Source: Muricea muricata (Eukaryota; Cnidaria; Anthozoa; Malacalcyonacea; Plexauridae). From it: a DNA stretch of 64,000 nt. Of the stretch, positions 58,084 through 64,000 are shown piece after piece. The position numbers were made by a program, and so were the translations under genes. The stretch lies in the NCBI GenBank assembly GCA_963855995.1, contig OY979717.1:29773246-29837245 (forward strand). Reading direction: 5' to 3'. The notes beneath the pieces were generated by a model, which worked only from the letters and a program-made list of their open reading frames with translations, searched no databases and was not told the origin of the DNA. Within the stretch, counting starts at the first letter, position 1. The number at the start of each line of letters is the position of its first letter.

Positions 58084-58302
58084 TTAGGGAAATAGTTGCC
58101 TGAAGAAATCATCCTCACTGAACGTCTCAATACCACAGCACCAACGTTCAGGCAATTCTTTTTTTACAATATCAGCACAATTTATGTGGTACCACCTCTT
58201 ACAGTCTGCATTGCTACATTGTACCCATTCCACCTTACGGGAAGTAGGAAATTGACAAGCTAATGCAGAGCACAGTTCATCTCTTTCACTGTCGTCTTTA
58301 AG
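58084..58302 (-). CDS. PHD-finger-like reading frame (left arm)
   Basis: Mirror copy of 63226-63444. See that entry for the residues. It ends in TAA at 58084-58086 and is identical in the parts compared. Confidence 0.55.
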   Translation of the reverse strand, partial: LKDDSERDELCSALACQFPTSRKVEWVQCSNADCKRWYHINCADIVKKELPERWCCGIETFSEDDFFRQLFP

Positions 58303-58481
58303 TCTTCAGAAGTTTTTGCTTTTTTGAATATTAGTGAAGCTTGCCATCTTCAACGCAAGATCGAATACCGTATTCTCTAGGAGTCAAATCAGCGTCCGTG
58401 TTACAATCTATTAATTAATTAATAAAATTATTTTACTCGAGTTTCGCGCCGTATCCAAAGAAAAAATTCACCAGAATCGAT

Positions 58482-58808
58482 ATGGGATTCCCTTGCGAAT
58501 GGGAACAGACTGTATACAGACTGTTTACATTCACAAGGGAGTGGAAAAATTTTGAGGCAAGAAAGAATCATGATTTTACAATTTATTACGTTGTTGATCC
58601 AACCATACCATACTCGTCTTTTACAAAAATATTTCTGGATAATCCACCGAATAGTAGGACCTGCTCATCGTCCACATTAAATCCAGGACTGGATAATAAT
58701 CCCTTCGCCTACGACTCGCCCACTTTTATCTTTGAAGTATACTTCGGTCCAGAATGGGTAAACAAGGCAATTGAAAATTGTAAATATCGTATTTTTATAT
58801 CAAAATAA
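58482..58808 (+). CDS. Unrecognised 108-residue protein (left arm)
   Basis: ATG to TAA, open throughout. The sequence starts MGFPCEWEQTVYRLFTFTRE and contains YYVVDPTIPYSSFTKIFLDN, NPGLDNNPFAYDSPTFIFEV and YFGPEWVNKAIENC. It is aromatic-rich, with no signal peptide and no motif I know. It lies about 180 bp from, and divergent to, the PHD frame, which suggests a shared bidirectional promoter (inference). A copy is in the right arm (63046-62720, minus). Whether it is translated is unknown; composition and uninterrupted length favour a real gene or exon. Confidence 0.5.
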   Translation: MGFPCEWEQTVYRLFTFTREWKNFEARKNHDFTIYYVVDPTIPYSSFTKIFLDNPPNSRTCSSSTLNPGLDNNPFAYDSPTFIFEVYFGPEWVNKAIENCKYRIFISK

Positions 58809-59449
58809 TTTATTAAAATTTTTCTAAATTACTTCGACATTAGAACAATAAAATTAGAGATATATGCCTTATTTTGCACTGATAGTTACTTGTATATATT
58901 GTGCATTACAGGCAAATTAAGATACACCTACACGAAGCAATTATTTTCATGATGTTCTTCGATCGTATTGGAGGTGGTATGTACCGTGCATTGGAATAAT
59001 CATCATTTTGTTTTAGGCAAGGTGCTATTTTTCTCATGTCGGGAAACAGTGTTATATGCATGTTCCCACACCTGGAGGAAATAGCAACATTCCTCGTACC
59101 TTGTGACCGTGGTCGCAGGAAGTGGTAGAACTGGTGAACTTTTAAAACAAATTCCGGCATGATTATTCCTCTACGCACGCTATATACTTATAATAACATT
59201 AAAGAACATCGTGAGAATAATTACTTTCCTTTGGCAAATCCCAATATGCTTGCATGTTAACTTGCACAATACAAGTAACTATTCGTACAATATGGTCCGT
59301 AAAATAATTGCGCAGTATAGTGAACGTCGTCGAACATATGATATCATGTATAATAAGTGGAATATAATATTTCGCACAAATTGGGCAAAGATATTTTGGA
59401 AACACACTGCATCAAAAATCGTTTTGGAATAAAATCAGTCTGCAGCAGC

Positions 59450-59560
59450 TGGTATAACCTCGCGCCATTTTTACTACTTCAGATTGGAATCTAATCGAAT
59501 TTCGCGCCATTTTTACTACTTCAGATTGGAATCTAATGGATCTCGCGTCGCTTGTTGCAT
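59450..59560. repeat. 43-bp minisatellite unit, two copies
   Basis: TCGCGCCATTTTTACTACTT plus CAGATTGGAATCTAAT occurs twice in tandem. More degenerate copies follow in the spacer (60240-60470), and the mirror lies at 61970-62075. Confidence 0.75.
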
Positions 59561-59729
59561 TAGATTTTCGGAATATGTTGAATTTATGTCAGCTACGACA
59601 TTAGAAATAGCTATGATTGAATTTATTCCAAACAGTATACAAACGATTTCCTCCAGTTTGTTTTTAAATGTCTTTGCGCAACTTATGCGAAAAATTTGCC
59701 AGTGGTTACTTGTATATATTGTGCAAGTT

Positions 59730-60065
59730 AACATGTAAAATAAGTTGGGATTTACCAAAGCAAAGTAATTATTCTCACGATGTTTTTCAGTCTTATTATG
59801 GGTATATAGCGTGCCTTGGAGTAATCATAAATTTATTTCAAAAAGTCCACGAGTTCTACCACTTCATGCGACCACTAAAGTTGTCTAATAAGTAAACATT
59901 TTATTTATATTCAGTGGTCGCAGGAAGTGGTAGAACTCGTGAATTTTTGATTTGATCGAAAAACCAAATTTATGATTATTCCTACGCACGCTATATACCT
60001 AATCACTTGGCTTTGGTAAATCCCAATATGTTTGCATGTTAACTTGCGCAATACAAGTAACTATT
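59730..60065. repeat. Smaller palindrome nested in the left arm
   Basis: Around a centre near 59905, GTTCTACCACTTC.TGCGACC, GGTATATAGCGTGC and GGGATTTACCAAAGC are reflected (arms about 150 bp). The mirrored structure is in the right arm, so the giant palindrome contains a palindrome in each arm and a third, similar one in the spacer. Confidence 0.75.
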
Positions 60066-60250
60066 CGTACATATGGTCCGTAAAATAATTGCGCAGTATA
60101 GTGAACGTCCTCGGACATATGATATCATGTATAATAAATGAAATATAATATTTCGCACAAATTGGGCAAAGATATTTGGAAACACACTTCATCAAAAGTC
60201 GTTTTGGAATAAAATCAGTCTGCAGCAGCTGTTATAACCTCGCGCCATTT

Positions 60251-61277
60251 TACTACTTCAGATTGGAATCTAATGGAATCCCGCGTCGCTATCTTCAACT
60301 TCATTATAATCTTCCACCATTTTTACCACTCAATATATTTTGAAATGGAATCAAATCTCACGTCATTTTTACTACTTCAGTTTGGAATCTAATGAAAACT
60401 CACGCTATTTTTTTACCACTTCAGATTGGAATGTAATGGAATCTTGAATTTTTTATTGCGTCATTTCTACTACATGTACATCAGATCAGATTCTCATGAA
60501 ATCTCGGGCTACTTATACTGATAATTTTATGACAGCTTCAGTGAGCGCAGGATGTGGCAGCACTCATGAAGATTAAAAAACTTTCGTGATTAATCCCACG
60601 CACGCTATATACCCATAATAATACTTAAGAACGCCGTGAAAAAAATCACTTTCCTTTCGCAAATCACAATATACTTACATGTTAACTTGCACAATATGTA
60701 CAAGTAACCATTGACAAATTTTTCGCATAAGTTGCGGAAAGGCATTTAAAAACAAACTGCAGAAAATCGTCTGTATACTGTTTGGAATAAATTCAGTCAT
60801 AAAAAAGTTCACGAGTTCTACCACTTCCTGCGACCACTGAATATAAATAAAATGTTTACTTATTAGACAAATTAAGTGGTCGCATGAAGTGGTAGAACTC
60901 GTAAACTTTTTAAAATAAATTTACGATTACTCCAACGTGCGCTATATACCCATAATAAGACTGAAGAACATCGTGAGAATAGTTACTTGGCTTAGGTAAA
61001 TCCCAATATGCTTACAATATGTTAACTTGCACCGCAATATATACAAGTAACCATAAAGGCATTGGCAAATTTTTCGCCTAAGTTGCGCAAAGACATTTGA
61101 AAACAAACTGGAGAAAATCGTCTGTGTACTGTTTGGAATAATAAAATGTCGTATCTGGCATAAATTCAACATATTCCGAAAAGCTAATACAGTAAGCGAC
61201 GCGACATTCCATTACATTCCAATGTGAAGTAGTAAAAATGGCGCGAGATTCGATTAGATTCCAATCTGAAGTAGTAA
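60251..61277. repeat. Spacer of the giant palindrome
   Basis: 1027 bp that is not a mirror overall. It is built from the same modules as the arms: degenerate 43-bp units (60250-60470), the CGCACGCTATATACCCATAA module (60600 and, inverted relative to the arms, 60940) and a hairpin of GTTCACGAGTTCTACCACTT / AAGTGGTAGAACTCGT (60808-60905). No gene. Confidence 0.75.
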
Positions 61278-62719
61278 AAATGGCGCGAGGTTATAACAGC
61301 TGCTGCAGACTGATTTTATTCCAAAACGACTTTTGATGAAGTGTGTTTCCAAATATCTTTGCCCAATTTGTGCGAAATATTATATTTCATTTATTATACA
61401 TGATATCATATGTCCGAGGACGTTCACTATACTGCGCAATTATTTTACGGACCATATGTACGAATAGTTACTTGTATTGCGCAAGTTAACATGCAAACAT
61501 ATTGGGATTTACCAAAGCCAAGTGATTAGGTATATAGCGTGCGTAGGAATAATCATAAATTTGGTTTTTCGATCAAATCAAAAATTCACGAGTTCTACCA
61601 CTTCCTGCGACCACTGAATATAAATAAAATGTTTACTTATTAGACAACTTTAGTGGTCGCATGAAGTGGTAGAACTCGTGGACTTTTTGAAATAAATTTA
61701 TGATTACTCCAAGGCACGCTATATACCCATAATAAGACTGAAAAACATCGTGAGAATAATTACTTTGCTTTGGTAAATCCCAACTTATTTTACATGTTAA
61801 CTTGCACAATATATACAAGTAACCACTGGCAAATTTTTCGCATAAGTTGCGCAAAGACATTTAAAAACAAACTGGAGAAAATCGTTTGTATACTGTTTGG
61901 AATAAATTCAATCATAGCTATTTCTAATGTCGTAGCTGACATAAATTCAACATATTCCGAAAATCTAATGCAACAAGCGACGCGAGATCCATTAGATTCC
62001 AATCTGAAGTAGTAAAAATGGCGCGAAATTCGATTAGATTCCAATCTGAAGTAGTAAAAATGGCGCGAGGTTATACCAGCTGCTGCAGACTGATTTTATT
62101 CCAAAACGATTTTTGATGCAGTGTGTTTCCAAAATATCTTTGCCCAATTTGTGCGAAATATTATATTCCACTTATTATACATGATATCATATGTTCGACG
62201 ACGTTCACTATACTGCGCAATTATTTTACGGACCATATTGTACGAATAGTTACTTGTATTGTGCAAGTTAACATGCAAGCATATTGGGATTTGCCAAAGG
62301 AAAGTAATTATTCTCACGATGTTCTTTAATGTTATTATAAGTATATAGCGTGCGTAGAGGAATAATCATGCCGGAATTTGTTTTAAAAGTTCACCAGTTC
62401 TACCACTTCCTGCGACCACGGTCACAAGGTACGAGGAATGTTGCTATTTCCTCCAGGTGTGGGAACATGCATATAACACTGTTTCCCGACATGAGAAAAA
62501 TAGCACCTTGCCTAAAACAAAATGATGATTATTCCAATGCACGGTACATACCACCTCCAATACGATCGAAGAACATCATGAAAATAATTGCTTCGTGTAG
62601 GTGTATCTTAATTTGCCTGTAATGCACAATATATACAAGTAACTATCAGTGCAAAATAAGGCATATATCTCTAATTTTATTGTTCTAATGTCGAAGTAAT
62701 TTAGAAAAATTTTAATAAA

Positions 62720-63046
62720 TTATTTTGATATAAAAATACGATATTTACAATTTTCAATTGCCTTGTTTACCCATTCTGGACCGAAGTATACTTCAAAGAT
62801 AAAAGTGGGCGAGTCGTAGGCGAAGGGATTATTATCCAGTCCTGGATTTAATGTGGACGATGAGCAGGTCCTACTATTCGGTGGATTATCCAGAAATATT
62901 TTTGTAAAAGACGAGTATGGTATGGTTGGATCAACAACGTAATAAATTGTAAAATCATGATTCTTTCTTGCCTCAAAATTTTTCCACTCCCTTGTGAATG
63001 TAAACAGTCTGTATACAGTCTGTTCCCATTCGCAAGGGAATCCCAT
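62720..63046 (-). CDS. Unrecognised 108-residue protein (right arm)
   Basis: Same amino-acid sequence as 58482-58808, without any difference. Divergent from the PHD frame at 63226. Confidence 0.5.
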   Translation of the reverse strand: MGFPCEWEQTVYRLFTFTREWKNFEARKNHDFTIYYVVDPTIPYSSFTKIFLDNPPNSRTCSSSTLNPGLDNNPFAYDSPTFIFEVYFGPEWVNKAIENCKYRIFISK

Positions 63047-63225
63047 ATCGATTCTGGTGAATTTTTTCTTTGGATACGGCGCGAAACTCGAGTAAAATAA
63101 TTTTATTAATTAATTAATAGATTGTAACACGGACGCTGATTTGACTCCTAGAGAATACGGTATTCGATCTTGCGTTGAAGATGGCAAGCTTCACTAATAT
63201 TCAAAAAAGCAAAAACTTCTGAAGA

Positions 63226-63444
63226 CTTAAAGACGACAGTGAAAGAGATGAACTGTGCTCTGCATTAGCTTGTCAATTTCCTACTTCCCGTAAGGTGGAA
63301 TGGGTACAATGTAGCAATGCAGACTGTAAGAGGTGGTACCACATAAATTGTGCTGATATTGTAAAAAAAGAATTGCCTGAACGTTGGTGCTGTGGTATTG
63401 AGACGTTCAGTGAGGATGATTTCTTCAGGCAACTATTTCCCTAA
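63226..63444 (+). CDS. PHD-finger-like reading frame (right arm)
   Basis: The frame reads LKDDSERDELCSALACQF, then PTSRKVEWVQCSNADCKRWY, HINCADIV, ELPERWCCGIETFSEDDFF and RQLFP, stop TAA at 63442-63444. The pattern C.C...WVQC....C..WYH..C...W.C is a PHD-type zinc finger, often found at the C-terminus of transposon-encoded proteins in cnidarians and other animals. The last ligand is irregular (WCC rather than W.C..C). There is no start codon; a TGA lies just upstream and CTTCTGAAG at 63224 could be a splice acceptor, so this is probably a terminal exon. A short ATG frame follows at 63472 (MSDKQANGVEGINENLF). Confidence 0.55.
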   Translation, partial: LKDDSERDELCSALACQFPTSRKVEWVQCSNADCKRWYHINCADIVKKELPERWCCGIETFSEDDFFRQLFP

Positions 63445-64000
63445 AGGCATTAGTTTGTAGCAATCATTCAAAATGTCTGATAAACAAGCAAATGGAGTGG
63501 AGGGTATAAACGAAAACCTTTTTTAAATGGCACAAAGTACCAATACGAACATTTAAGCGAGATGCTACGTACCATGGTGTTAGAGACAGTGGTTGAAGTA
63601 TGTTATGTAGGTAGGGACAAAATATGATATCGTAACGAGAGCGATAGATAAAACTGATATTACCGAGTCTCGAATGTGATAACCTATTTATCACATACTT
63701 GTGCCTTTATCAAGTGCGGTGGATGCAACTACCTCAAAATCACGATAGACTTGGGTAATTTACAGAAAGGGCTATAGGAGAAAGGAAACTCATTGTCTAG
63801 GTCATTCATCCTCTTTAAAAAAATCTAAGCTAATTTAATCTAATCAAAAATATGATTTGCAGTCTTTGACTTGACAGTTATACCTACTAGTTATACTATT
63901 TCACAATTTCACAATAATTTTTACTTTGTAAAGTTCATGCACTTTAGTTTGTACCCAAAAGGTCAGATGAATTCGCTTTTTCACAGGTGCTCACATAATG

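Larger units (their letters stand above)
57528..60250. repeat. Left arm of giant palindrome (at least 2.72 kb)
   Basis: Base 57528 pairs with base 64000, and coordinates sum to 121528 all the way to 60250/61278 with no indel seen. I noted only a few mismatches (one near 57950 and one near 59650). The arm carries the PHD frame (minus), the 108-residue frame (plus) and internal inverted modules. The true outer end is outside the window on the right side. Confidence 0.92.
61278..64000. repeat. Right arm of giant palindrome, runs off the window
   Basis: Reverse complement of 57528-60250 with very few differences. The window stops inside the arm. Confidence 0.92.

Noticed and set aside
58906..59405. 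Short frames on both strands of the palindrome arm as genes
   Set aside because: They lie in the repeated CGCACGCTATATACC module and overlap each other; conservation between arms only reflects the palindrome.

Overview
The window is animal nuclear DNA, most likely from a cnidarian and probably an anthozoan. Introns have GT..AG borders, and the host genes are secreted PAN/Apple plus fibrinogen-like proteins of a kind common in corals and anemones. The mobile DNA is very diverse: a DIRS/PAT-type tyrosine-recombinase retrotransposon, Penelope-like elements with a GIY-YIG region, LINE tails, hAT, Tc1/mariner, pogo-like and TTAA-type elements, many foldback MITEs and long (TA)n arrays. The species call is inference from family knowledge only.

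Layout. 1-2.6 kb (minus) is a frameshifted copy of a multicopy cnidarian gene family that runs off the left edge. 4.8-10.2 kb (minus) is a decayed DIRS/PAT-like retrotransposon (gag, RT, RNase H, tyrosine recombinase) with split direct repeats and several younger foldback insertions. 11.3-18.4 kb is a tandem duplication that carries two copies of exon 1 of a secreted-protein gene. 17.3-21.3 kb is gene A (signal peptide, PAN/Apple, fibrinogen-like), which has an in-frame stop. 22.9-30 kb is a graveyard of retrotransposon and transposon pieces. 30.1-34.0 kb is a complete hAT transposon with an intact 939-codon transposase and a perfect 8-bp target duplication. 34.9-39.1 kb is (TA)n arrays enclosing a 1.9-kb palindrome made of two inverted truncated Tc1/IS630-like transposase genes, plus a mariner-like MITE holding a 76-bp perfect palindrome. 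41.2-51.1 kb is gene B, an intact paralogue of gene A (324 residues) whose introns hold two Penelope-like fragments, a TTAA-flanked element and several MITEs. 51-54 kb repeats the 3' flank of gene A but holds a solo LTR and another insertion. 55.7-57.0 kb contains a decayed Tc1-like gene and a foldback element. 57.5-64.0 kb, to the window edge, is a giant near-identical palindrome (arms of at least 2.7 kb around a 1.0-kb spacer) that carries a PHD-finger reading frame and an unrecognised 108-residue frame in each arm.

How it fits together. The host genes form a tandem family born by segmental duplication. Because the two copies can be aligned, many mobile insertions can be read as filled site against empty site. 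Genes A and B probably make secreted, disulfide-bonded, lectin-like proteins. Gene A appears to be inactivated by one nonsense change. The hAT element is the only clearly intact mobile gene. The right-end palindrome is the least explained structure; it may be a long-TIR transposon or a palindromic amplification, and an assembly artefact has to be excluded.

Reading-frame coordinates come from direct reading. Identities are qualitative, because no alignment program or database search was run.
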